A stretch of DNA of 32,710 bases. It comes from Erysipelatoclostridium sp. AM42-17. GTDB taxonomy: Bacteria > Bacillota_I > Bacilli_A > Erysipelotrichales > Coprobacillaceae. Numbering within the stretch: position 1 is the stretch's first letter; every line of letters starts with the position of its first letter. The DNA lies in NCBI RefSeq assembly GCF_003480255.1, contig NZ_QUIN01000027.1, positions 1-32,710 of the forward strand, written 5' to 3'. The position numbers were made by a program, and so were the translations under genes. Positions 18,233-25,223 of the stretch are shown piece by piece. Under the pieces are notes generated by a model. The model saw only the letters and a program-made list of their open reading frames with translations. It did not search any database and had not been told where the DNA came from.

Positions 18233-18684
18233 CTAGCTGTATTTATAAAAGAAGATAATAAAGTAAGATACTTATTTTCTTCTTTTATTACTGATTTTAA
18301 AAGTTTTATTATATCGGGATCATGAATGGATTTTAACTGTAAGTTAAACTTATCAATTAAGACTTTTTTACTTTCAATAACATTATCCATTAAAGAATCA
18401 AAGGATTGATGATAGTTATTATAACTAGGGGACCAGTATTCATTATGTTGACAATAACATGTCCATAAACGAGGTTCCATTCCTAAATGATAGGATAACT
18501 GTAAAAAAAGATGAAGATATTTCATATTACTTAACATCATTTCATAAAATAAAGAACTTAGTTTTTGATTTTGATTCATTAAAATAATATGATTGTACAT
18601 ATTTAAAGATAAAGAGGACATCATACTAATCATGCCACAAGCATTATCTAGTAACATCATACCTTTTTGATTATGTTCGATCAT
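18229..18684 (-). CDS. Degenerate ferritin-like protein
   Basis: 151 residues, all-helical. The overall pattern (LHLFLQLSYHLGMEPRLW, then YWSPSYNNY, then IESKKVLIDKF and LKSIHDPDIIKLLKSVIKEE) resembles the ferritin/rubrerythrin-like proteins of Clostridia and Bacilli, in which two ExxH motifs bind a di-metal centre. Here those positions read N53-M-K-Y56 and E136-N-K-Y139, so both His ligands are Tyr and one Glu is Asn. It is therefore unlikely to bind a normal di-iron site. ATG 18684 suits the AGGGTGAG site better than GTG 18693. Its stop shares TTAA with the GH25 gene. Function unknown; a structural role is possible. Confidence 0.65.
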   Translation of the reverse strand: MIEHNQKGMMLLDNACGMISMMSSLSLNMYNHIILMNQNQKLSSLFYEMMLSNMKYLHLFLQLSYHLGMEPRLWTCYCQHNEYWSPSYNNYHQSFDSLMDNVIESKKVLIDKFNLQLKSIHDPDIIKLLKSVIKEENKYLTLLSSFINTAS

Positions 18685-18715
18685 TATGCTCACCCTATAC
18701 AGTCTATGTCCAAAT

Positions 18716-18745
18716 AAAAAAAAGATTACTTAAGTAATCTTTTTT
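18716..18745. terminator. Palindromic terminator after the GNAT gene
   Basis: AAAAAAGATTACT / AGTAATCTTTTTT around a central TA forms a near-complete palindrome (18718-18745) with A-run and T-run flanks. It ends the minus-strand acetyltransferase, whose stop codon lies inside it. Confidence 0.85.
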
Positions 18746-19229
18746 CATAAGCTCTTCTTAAATCTCCGGATGTAGACAAATGAATATCACCGCAATAGAC
18801 AAAGCCATATTTAGTTAAAAAATGCTGCATAGAAAGATTATCATAATGGGTATCCATTCTTACACTATGATATTGAGGATATAAAGCAACTGCATGATCT
18901 AAAATAATACTAGCAAGTCCTTTTCCTTTATATTGATTATCTAAAGCGATACGATGAACACATATATAAGGACTATTTAATAACCATTTACCATCAATAA
19001 CATTATAGCTAGGTTCACCTTTAATCGTCACCATACAAGTACCAATAATATGACCATCTTCTTCTAAAACATAAGCTTCACCTTTTTTGATATCATTTTC
19101 AATTGTTTGTTCATTAGGATAGCCATCTTGCCATTGATCAATTCCTTGTGATTTGAAATATTCTTTAGCTTGATTAATGATTTTCATTACCTCATTGATA
19201 TCTTCTTTTACAGACAATCTAAAATTCAT
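18726..19229 (-). CDS. GNAT-family N-acetyltransferase
   Basis: 167 residues with the GNAT fold: N-terminal FRLSVKEDINEVMKII, strand YVLEEDGHIIGTCMV, and the acetyl-CoA motif A HRIALDNQYKGKGLASIILDHA, in which QYKGKG is the Q/R-x-x-G-x-G pyrophosphate loop. The later FLTKYGFVYCGDI is the usual motif B. The acceptor substrate cannot be read from sequence. ATG 19229 is preceded by GAGGTGA. A likely -10 (TATAGT with TGC before it) lies at 19252-19257 on the minus strand. Confidence 0.85.
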   Translation of the reverse strand: MNFRLSVKEDINEVMKIINQAKEYFKSQGIDQWQDGYPNEQTIENDIKKGEAYVLEEDGHIIGTCMVTIKGEPSYNVIDGKWLLNSPYICVHRIALDNQYKGKGLASIILDHAVALYPQYHSVRMDTHYDNLSMQHFLTKYGFVYCGDIHLSTSGDLRRAYEKRLLK

Positions 19230-19251
19230 ATATCTTCACCTCATTGACACA

Positions 19252-19257
19252 ACTATA
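19252..19257 (-). promoter_or_regulatory. -10 box of the GNAT gene
   Basis: Minus strand TATAGT with extended TGC upstream, 22 bases before the ATG; the -35 (TTACTT, 17 bases further) is weak. Confidence 0.45.
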
Positions 19258-19312
19258 GCATAAATCTATGTATAAAGTAAAATAAATGTTATCTTTTTTA
19301 TCGTCTGAAAGC

Positions 19313-19326
19313 CTTGATTTATCAAG
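19313..19326. promoter_or_regulatory. Palindrome CTTGAT-TT-ATCAAG upstream of acpP
   Basis: A perfect 14-base palindrome that resembles the FabT-type box (TTTGAT-N-ATCAAA) with one extra base in the middle and C/G ends. It lies about 50 bases upstream of the acpP -35. No T-run follows. Possible distal regulator site. Confidence 0.3.
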
Positions 19327-19360
19327 TGTTTTATGAAAACGATAGAATTATGTCGAGAGA

Positions 19361-19373
19361 TTTGAACTTCAAA
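19361..19373. promoter_or_regulatory. Palindromic operator candidate upstream of the acpP promoter
   Basis: TTTGAACTTCAAA, a perfect 6+1+6 palindrome ending 3 bases before the acpP -35 box. The same 13 bases recur at 19742-19754 before accB and, with one change, at 19705-19717. It resembles FabT-type boxes of streptococcal and lactococcal fatty acid regulons. Confidence 0.6.
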
Positions 19374-19376
19374 GTA

Positions 19377-19404
19377 TTTACAAATTAAAACTTTTTGTTA
19401 TAAT
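19377..19404 (+). promoter_or_regulatory. Promoter of acpP
   Basis: TTTACA (19377-19382) and TATAAT (19399-19404), 16-base spacer, with an extended -10 TGT just before TATAAT. The ATG is 30 bases downstream of the -10. Confidence 0.85.
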
Positions 19405-19434
19405 AGCCTCATAACAACGAGGAGGAAAATAAAG

Positions 19435-19662
19435 ATGGTATTTGAAAAAGTAAAAGAAATCATCGTAGATTCTTTAAATTGTGATGAAGATCAAGTAACT
19501 TTAGATGCAAATTTAAAAGAAGATTTAGAAGCAGATTCATTAGATGCTGTAGAATTAATTATGGCAGTAGAAGAAGAATTTGATCTTGAAATTCCAGATG
19601 ATGCAGCAACAAGTATCAAAACTGTTAAAGACATCGTAGATTATATTGAAGCTCATAAATAA
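19435..19662 (+). CDS. acpP: Acyl carrier protein
   Basis: A 75-residue acidic four-helix protein that carries acyl chains on a phosphopantetheine arm. The attachment site is the Ser in [18 protein letters not shown] (the DSL motif). The start ATG follows GAGGAGG. Size and charge are typical. It stands alone between its own promoter and a terminator, just before the accB-fabZ run, which allows ACP to be made in larger amount than the enzymes. Confidence 0.97.
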   Translation: MVFEKVKEIIVDSLNCDEDQVTLDANLKEDLEADSLDAVELIMAVEEEFDLEIPDDAATSIKTVKDIVDYIEAHK

Positions 19663-19665
19663 AAG

Positions 19666-19695
19666 GATTACCCAGGAAACTGGGTAATCTTATTA
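19666..19695 (+). terminator. Terminator of acpP
   Basis: A perfect 10-bp stem GATTACCCAG / CTGGGTAATC (19666-19675, 19680-19689) with a GAAA loop and a short TTATTA tail. The weak T-tail suggests partial readthrough. Confidence 0.78.
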
Positions 19696-19700
19696 TAGCA

Positions 19701-19730
19701 ATGCTTTGGAATTCAAAGCATCTCTTTTTT
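19701..19730 (+). terminator. Second terminator-like hairpin containing an operator-like palindrome
   Basis: An 8-bp stem ATGCTTTG / CAAAGCAT (19701-19708, 19714-19721), loop GAATT, followed by CTC and T7. It may back up the first acpP terminator or act as an attenuator before accB. Its centre TTTGGAATTCAAA (19705-19717) is one change from the 13-base palindrome at 19361 and 19742. Confidence 0.6.
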
Positions 19731-19740
19731 TATCGACATA

Positions 19741-19755
19741 GTTTGAACTTCAAAC
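19741..19755. promoter_or_regulatory. Palindromic operator candidate at the accB ribosome site
   Basis: GTTTGAACTTCAAAC, a perfect 7+1+7 palindrome, directly precedes AAGGAG (19757-19762) of accB. As DNA it may bind a repressor of the acc-fab operon; as RNA it could fold beside the ribosome site. Confidence 0.6.
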
Positions 19756-19768
19756 AAAGGAGAATAAA

Positions 19769-20185
19769 ATGAAACTTGAATTAATAAAACAATTAATAAC
19801 TGAATTTGATGACTCTAAGGTCACAAAAATGAAAGTAGAAATAGATGATTTAAAATTAGAATTAGAAAAAAATGGTAAAACAGTAGTTCAACAAGTTGAA
19901 CCACAAGAAGTGATTCAATCAGCTACTACAAATAAACAAGAAACATTAACAGGGACACCGGTTAAATCACCTATTGTAGGTGTTTTTTATCCCGCAAGTT
20001 CACCTGATAGTGATCCCTTTGTTCATGTTGGTGATCAAGTGAAAAAAGGACAAGTTTTATGCATTGTAGAAGCCATGAAAGTGATGAATGAAATTAAAGC
20101 ACCTATTGATGGAACGGTTACATCAATTTTAGTTAAACATGAAGATCTTGTAGAATTCGATCAAGTTCTCATGATGATTGAATAA
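19769..20185 (+). CDS. accB: Biotin carboxyl carrier protein of acetyl-CoA carboxylase
   Basis: 138 residues. An N-terminal helical part (1-35), a flexible Gln/Thr-rich linker (about 36-65) and a C-terminal biotinyl domain (about 66-138) with the motif EAMKVM, where K104 takes the biotin. It carries carboxybiotin between AccC and AccD/AccA in the first committed step of fatty acid synthesis. ATG follows AAAGGAG. First gene of an 11-gene unit that runs to fabZ; 2 bases separate it from accC. Confidence 0.96.
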   Translation: MKLELIKQLITEFDDSKVTKMKVEIDDLKLELEKNGKTVVQQVEPQEVIQSATTNKQETLTGTPVKSPIVGVFYPASSPDSDPFVHVGDQVKKGQVLCIVEAMKVMNEIKAPIDGTVTSILVKHEDLVEFDQVLMMIE

Positions 20186-20187
20186 TT

Positions 20188-21546
20188 ATGTTTAAAAAGA
20201 TTTTAATCGCTAATAGAGGCGAAATTGCTGTTAGAATTATTCGCTGTTGTAAAGAGATGTCGATTGAAACCGTAGCAGTTTATTCTACTGCTGATGCGAC
20301 TTCTTTGCATGTTCAATTAGCTGATGAGGCGGTATGCATTGGACCAGCAAAAACCAGTGACAGCTATTTAAATATGGAAAATATCTTATCAGCCGCCATG
20401 ACTTTGGGGTGTGATGCGATTCACCCGGGATTTGGCTTGTTATCAGAAAATTCTACTTTTGCCAGACTGGTAGAAGAATGTGGCATGACTTTTATTGGAC
20501 CCAGTGGTGATGTCATTGATCAAATGGGTAATAAAAGTGTAGCAAGAGAGATGATGATTAAAGCGGGTGTACCTGTTGTACCAGGAAGTCCAGGGAGTAT
20601 TAAAGATGAAAAAGAAGGCAAACAGATTGCTAAACAAATCGGTTATCCTGTATTAATTAAGGCTTCTGCAGGTGGTGGAGGACGAGGAATGCGTCCATGT
20701 TATCAAGAAGAAGACTTTGATTTAGCTTATCAAACAGCTAAAGCTGAAGCAAAAGCCTGTTTTGGTGATGATGATATGTATTTAGAAAAATTAATTTTAA
20801 ATCCTAAACATATCGAATTTCAAATTTTAGCGGATAACTATGGTCATGTTATTCATTTAGGAGAACGTGACTGTTCTATTCAAAGACGTAATCAAAAGAT
20901 GATTGAAGAAGCTCCAAGTCGTGCTTTAAGTCAAGAATTAAGAGAAAAGATGGGACAAGATGCAATTAAAGCAGCTAAAGGAGTCCACTATCGTAATGCA
21001 GGAACAATTGAATTCGTACTAGACCAAGAAGGCAATTATTACTTTATTGAAATGAATACCCGTATTCAAGTCGAACATCCTATTACAGAAATGATTACAG
21101 GAGTCGATTTGATTCGTGAACAAATAAGAATTGCTGCTAATTTAAAACTGAATTACCAACAAAGTGATATCCACTTACAAGGACATGCGATTGAATGTCG
21201 TATTAATGCCGAAAACCCTAAAGAAAACTTTAGACCTTCACCTGGTAAAATTAATAGTTTGCATATACCAGGAGGTTTTGGAGTCCGTGTTGATACAACC
21301 TTATATCAGGGATATCAAGTTTCATCCCATTATGATTCAATGATTGCAAAAGTAATTGTTCATGGGGCTAATCGCTTAGAAGCAATTAGAAAAATGAGAA
21401 GAGTTTTAGGTGAACTGGTGATAGATGGTATTGATACGAATCAAGAATTACAATATCTCATTTTACATCATAGTGAATATGTCAAAGGACATTTTGATAC
21501 AGGATTTATAGAAAAACATTTAGATGAGTTGGTGAATGAACAATGA
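20188..21546 (+). CDS. accC: Biotin carboxylase subunit of acetyl-CoA carboxylase
   Basis: A 452-residue ATP-grasp enzyme that carboxylates biotin on AccB. Visible: the N-terminal KILIANRGEIAVRIIR, the biotin carboxylase HPGFGLLSEN segment, the glycine-rich ATP lid KASAGGGGRGMR, HIEFQILAD, and the catalytic NTRIQVEHPITE with its Arg and Glu. C-terminal biotin-carboxylase domain RINAENP is present. Full length. Its stop overlaps the accD start (ATGA), indicating coupled translation. Confidence 0.97.
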   Translation: MFKKILIANRGEIAVRIIRCCKEMSIETVAVYSTADATSLHVQLADEAVCIGPAKTSDSYLNMENILSAAMTLGCDAIHPGFGLLSENSTFARLVEECGMTFIGPSGDVIDQMGNKSVAREMMIKAGVPVVPGSPGSIKDEKEGKQIAKQIGYPVLIKASAGGGGRGMRPCYQEEDFDLAYQTAKAEAKACFGDDDMYLEKLILNPKHIEFQILADNYGHVIHLGERDCSIQRRNQKMIEEAPSRALSQELREKMGQDAIKAAKGVHYRNAGTIEFVLDQEGNYYFIEMNTRIQVEHPITEMITGVDLIREQIRIAANLKLNYQQSDIHLQGHAIECRINAENPKENFRPSPGKINSLHIPGGFGVRVDTTLYQGYQVSSHYDSMIAKVIVHGANRLEAIRKMRRVLGELVIDGIDTNQELQYLILHHSEYVKGHFDTGFIEKHLDELVNEQ

Positions 21547-22418
21547 TGGAAAAATTATTTCAAGAAAGAAAAGAAAAATTAGTCTTTTTTAAAAGACTAA
21601 GAAACAAAATCAATCATCAAACAAGAAATGAAATTCCAGATGGTCTTTATTGTAAGTGTGCATCATGTAATGAAACAATCTTACAAAAAGTGTTGGTGAA
21701 TAATTTATATGTATGTCCTCGTTGTGGACATCATCATCAATTACCTGCACATCAAAGATTAGCATTACTTTATGATCAAGGAAGATATAAAGAACTTTAT
21801 CAACAGATTGAACATTTAAATCCCTTAGACTTTCCGGGTTATGATGAAAAAATAAAAATGTTACAAGATAAAACAAAGTTAGATGAAGCGGTTGTTGTAG
21901 CGAGCGGTAAAATTAATGGTACTAAAGTGATCACTTGTGTTATGGATTCACGATTTTTAATGGGAAGCATGTCATCGGCTGTAGGTGAAAAAATAACGAG
22001 AGTGATTGAGCATGCAACAAAAAGGAAATATCCCCTTATTATCTTTTGTGCTTCTGGGGGAGCTAGAATGCAAGAAGGAATTTATTCATTGATGCAAATG
22101 GCTAAAACTTCATCAGCCTTAGCTCGTCATCATGAAGCAGGATTACTTTATATATCTTATATTACCCATCCCACAACAGGAGGGGTTACGGCTTCGTTTG
22201 CGATGTTAGGTGACATTATTATTGGGGAACCTCATGCGTTGATTGGGTTTGCTGGAGCGCGTGTTATTGAAAGTACAATTAAACAAAAACTACCTGAAGG
22301 ATTTCAAAGAACTGAATTTATGGAAAAACAAGGTTTTATTGATTTAATTGTTAAAAGACAGGATATGCGTTCAACCATTATAAGAATATTAAAAATGCAT
22401 TCAAAGGGGGCAAAATAA
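21543..22418 (+). CDS. accD: Acetyl-CoA carboxyltransferase subunit beta
   Basis: 291 residues. An N-terminal zinc ribbon has C39-x2-C42 and C58-x2-C61, with an extra C37. The carboxyltransferase domain of crotonase fold includes FCASGGARMQEGIYSLMQMA and ITHPTTGGVTASFAMLGD. With AccA it moves the carboxyl group to acetyl-CoA. Two adjacent ATGs (21543, 21546) are possible starts; the first overlaps the accC stop. The accA start overlaps its stop (TAATG), consistent with equal amounts of the two subunits. Confidence 0.96.
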   Translation: MMEKLFQERKEKLVFFKRLRNKINHQTRNEIPDGLYCKCASCNETILQKVLVNNLYVCPRCGHHHQLPAHQRLALLYDQGRYKELYQQIEHLNPLDFPGYDEKIKMLQDKTKLDEAVVVASGKINGTKVITCVMDSRFLMGSMSSAVGEKITRVIEHATKRKYPLIIFCASGGARMQEGIYSLMQMAKTSSALARHHEAGLLYISYITHPTTGGVTASFAMLGDIIIGEPHALIGFAGARVIESTIKQKLPEGFQRTEFMEKQGFIDLIVKRQDMRSTIIRILKMHSKGAK

Positions 22419-23350
22419 TGGCACTTATCGATTTAGAAAAGCAAATAACCCAACTTCAACAACAATTATCAAACAGTGAAAACAAAGAAGAACAAAAGGC
22501 ATTAAAAATCCAAATAGCTAAATTAAAAGATGAAGCTTACAACAATATTTCAGCTTATGATCGGGTATATATGGCAAGGAAAAGTAATCGCCCACATATT
22601 CAAGATTATATTCAAAATATATTTGATGACTTTATTGAATTACATGGGGATCGTTTATATTTAGATGATGGCTCAATTATGGGAGGTATTGCTTTATTAG
22701 ATAACCAACCGGTGACAGTGATAGGTCATGCAAAAGGAAGAACGCTAGACGAAAATTTACATTGCAATTTTGGTATGAGTTCACCAGAGGGGTATCGTAA
22801 AGCGTTGCGTTTAATGAAGCAGGCAGAAAAGTTTCATCGCCCTATTATTACTTTTATTGATACACCAGGAGCCTATCCAGGGTTAGAGGCTGAACAACAT
22901 GGTATTGGTGAAGCTATTGCTAGAAATTTAAGAGAAATGGCAACACTCTCAGTACCGGTTATTGCTGTTGTTGTAGGTGAAGGTGGTTCTGGTGGGGCAC
23001 TTGCTTTAAGTGTTGCTGATCGTATTTTGATGTTAGAAAATAGCGTGTATTCGATTTTATCGCCAGAAGGATTTGCTTCAATATTATGGAAAGATAAAGA
23101 AGGAACAAGAGTAAAAGAAGCAGCGAGTTTAATGAAACTGACGGCAAAAGATCTATATGAAATGAAAATTATAGATCATATTATTAAAGAACCTAAAACC
23201 GGTGCTACTGTGACATCTCAAAAAGTATATGAACAATTAAAAGATTATTTCATCAAGACAATATTAGAATTAAATAAATTATCAAAAACGAATCTATTAA
23301 ATAAAAGATATCAAAAATATCGCACAATAGGTCAAGTATCCGTTTTATAA
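22418..23350 (+). CDS. accA: Acetyl-CoA carboxyltransferase subunit alpha
   Basis: 310 residues. An N-terminal helical part with the typical DLEKQITQLQQQL and YDRVYMARKSNRPH leads into the carboxyltransferase domain with FIDTPGAYPGLEAEQHG, the oxyanion-type VVVGEGGSGGALAL, and ILSPEGFASILWKD. It completes acetyl-CoA carboxylase with accB, accC and accD in order. It overlaps accD by one base and is followed 10 bases later by fabH with its own AAGGAG site. Confidence 0.97.
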   Translation: MALIDLEKQITQLQQQLSNSENKEEQKALKIQIAKLKDEAYNNISAYDRVYMARKSNRPHIQDYIQNIFDDFIELHGDRLYLDDGSIMGGIALLDNQPVTVIGHAKGRTLDENLHCNFGMSSPEGYRKALRLMKQAEKFHRPIITFIDTPGAYPGLEAEQHGIGEAIARNLREMATLSVPVIAVVVGEGGSGGALALSVADRILMLENSVYSILSPEGFASILWKDKEGTRVKEAASLMKLTAKDLYEMKIIDHIIKEPKTGATVTSQKVYEQLKDYFIKTILELNKLSKTNLLNKRYQKYRTIGQVSVL

Positions 23351-23360
23351 AGGAGATCAA

Positions 23361-24287
23361 ATGAAAGGATTAGAAGTATTATCAACTGGTTACGCTAAAA
23401 TTAATCATATTCTTGATAATCAACAATTAGAAAAGATGGTAGATACCAGTGATGAATGGATTGTTTCAAGAACAGGTATTAAGAAAAGACATATTTCCTG
23501 TAAAAACAGTGTTGATTTAGCTATTGAAGCTGCAAAAGAGGCAATCAAAAACATTGATCAAAGTAAAATTGGCTTGATTGTCTGTGCAACTATGACACCA
23601 GCCAATAGAATGCCAAGTAATGCTTGTTTAATTCAAGCAGGTTTAAATTTAAACGAACAAGATATGATGTGTTTTGATATATCAGCAGCTTGTAGTGGTT
23701 TTGTTTATGCGATGACAATTGTTAATAGTTTACTTAAAACGATGGATGATCGTTATGCACTTATTATTGGTAGTGAGCAGTTAAGCTCTATTATTGACTA
23801 TCAAGATCGTAATACTTGTATTTTATTTGGAGATGGAGCTGGAGCGATGGTTGTAAAAAATAGCCAACATGCTTTTTATAGTTATCAAAATAGTGCGGGT
23901 AACCAAGAAGTTTTATCAGCCAAAAACGATCCTCAAGATTATTTTTTAAAAATGAAAGGACAGGAAGTTTTTAAATTTGCGATTAAAGTCATACCAGAAA
24001 GTATTGATCAAGTATTAAACCAAGCAGGATTAACGCTAGATGATATTGATTATGTCATTTGTCATCAAGCTAATTATCGTATTATAAAACACGTTTATAA
24101 AAAATATCGTTGTCCCTCTGATAAGTTTTACATGAATTTAGATGAATATGGTAATACCTCTGCCGCCAGTATTCCTTTAGCTTTAGCTACAATGAATGAA
24201 AAAGGCTTAATCAAAAAAGGAATGAAGCTCATATTAGTAGGCTTTGGTGGAGGACTCACTTGGGGCGCAACTTTAATCGAGTGGTAA
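23361..24287 (+). CDS. fabH: Beta-ketoacyl-ACP synthase III
   Basis: A 308-residue thiolase-fold enzyme that starts fatty acid chains by condensing an acyl-CoA with malonyl-ACP. The Cys-His-Asn triad is visible: C111 (ISAACSGFVYA), H235 (ICHQANYRI) and N265 (YGNTSAAS). The N-terminal TSDEWIVSRTGIKKRH is diagnostic. Whether it prefers acetyl-CoA or branched primers cannot be told from the sequence. Downstream of accA and 9 bases before fabK. Confidence 0.96.
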   Translation: MKGLEVLSTGYAKINHILDNQQLEKMVDTSDEWIVSRTGIKKRHISCKNSVDLAIEAAKEAIKNIDQSKIGLIVCATMTPANRMPSNACLIQAGLNLNEQDMMCFDISAACSGFVYAMTIVNSLLKTMDDRYALIIGSEQLSSIIDYQDRNTCILFGDGAGAMVVKNSQHAFYSYQNSAGNQEVLSAKNDPQDYFLKMKGQEVFKFAIKVIPESIDQVLNQAGLTLDDIDYVICHQANYRIIKHVYKKYRCPSDKFYMNLDEYGNTSAASIPLALATMNEKGLIKKGMKLILVGFGGGLTWGATLIEW

Positions 24288-24296
24288 GGAGATTAT

Positions 24297-25223
24297 ATGA
24301 AATTAAATGAATTATTAAATATAAAGTATCCCATTATTCAAGGGGGAATGGCCAATATTGCCAGTGGTGAATTTGCTGCTGCTGTCAGTAATGCTGGAGG
24401 ATTAGGTTTAATAGGTGCTGGAGGCATGGATGTTGAAACTTTAAAAGAACATATTCATATTTGTAAACAAAAAACGAAAAATCCTTTTGGTGTCAATATT
24501 ATGTTAATGAATCCTCAAGCTAAACAAATGGCCCAATTATTGATAGATGAAAAAGTACCTATTGTAACCACTGGAGCAGGAAATCCAGGAACATATATTC
24601 AAGCATGGAAAGAAGCAGGCATGATTGTTTTACCTGTTGTGCCAAGTGTGGCTTTAGCCAAAAGAGTTGAAAAAGCTGGAGCAGATGGTGTTATCGTTGA
24701 AGGATGTGAAGCAGGTGGACATATTGGAGAACTTACTACCATGGCACTTGTTCCTCAAGTAGTAGAAAGCGTGTCTATTCCGGTTATTGTCGCCGGTGGT
24801 ATCGCAAGTGGTAAACAGTTATTAGCGGCTTATGCTTTAGGTGGTTGTGGTGTTCAAGTTGGAACGATTTTACTTGCTAGTGAAGAATGTCCAATTCACC
24901 CCAATTACAAAGAAGCAATTTTAAAAGCCAAAGATGTAAGTACTGTGGTAACAGGAAGAATTGCGGGAACACCAGTAAGAATTATTAAAAATAAAATGGC
25001 TAAAGAATATGTAAAAAAAGAAAAAGCAGGTACTGATTTAATGGAATTAGAAAAATATACATTAGGGTCATTGAAAAGAGCAGTATTAGAAGGTGATGTA
25101 GATACGGGTTCTTTAATGGCAGGACAAGTTGCGGGAATGATTCATGAAATTAAACCTGTTAAACAAATATTTGAAGAATTAATGAATGAATGTCATCAAG
25201 CGTATGACCAATTGGTGATATAA
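24297..25223 (+). CDS. fabK: Enoyl-ACP reductase II (FMN-dependent)
   Basis: A 308-residue TIM-barrel flavoprotein of the NMO/2-nitropropane dioxygenase superfamily. It would catalyse the final reduction of the elongation cycle, enoyl-ACP to acyl-ACP. Visible: KYPIIQGGMANIASGEF, VTTGAGNP, GCEAGGHIGE with the conserved H142, VIVAGGIASG and the phosphate-binding GGCGVQVGT. It keeps the FabK-type C-terminus with MAGQVAGMI. No fabI is in the cluster, so FabK is probably the main reductase, which usually gives triclosan resistance. The next gene, a paralogue, starts right at its stop. Confidence 0.93.
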   Translation: MKLNELLNIKYPIIQGGMANIASGEFAAAVSNAGGLGLIGAGGMDVETLKEHIHICKQKTKNPFGVNIMLMNPQAKQMAQLLIDEKVPIVTTGAGNPGTYIQAWKEAGMIVLPVVPSVALAKRVEKAGADGVIVEGCEAGGHIGELTTMALVPQVVESVSIPVIVAGGIASGKQLLAAYALGGCGVQVGTILLASEECPIHPNYKEAILKAKDVSTVVTGRIAGTPVRIIKNKMAKEYVKKEKAGTDLMELEKYTLGSLKRAVLEGDVDTGSLMAGQVAGMIHEIKPVKQIFEELMNECHQAYDQLVI

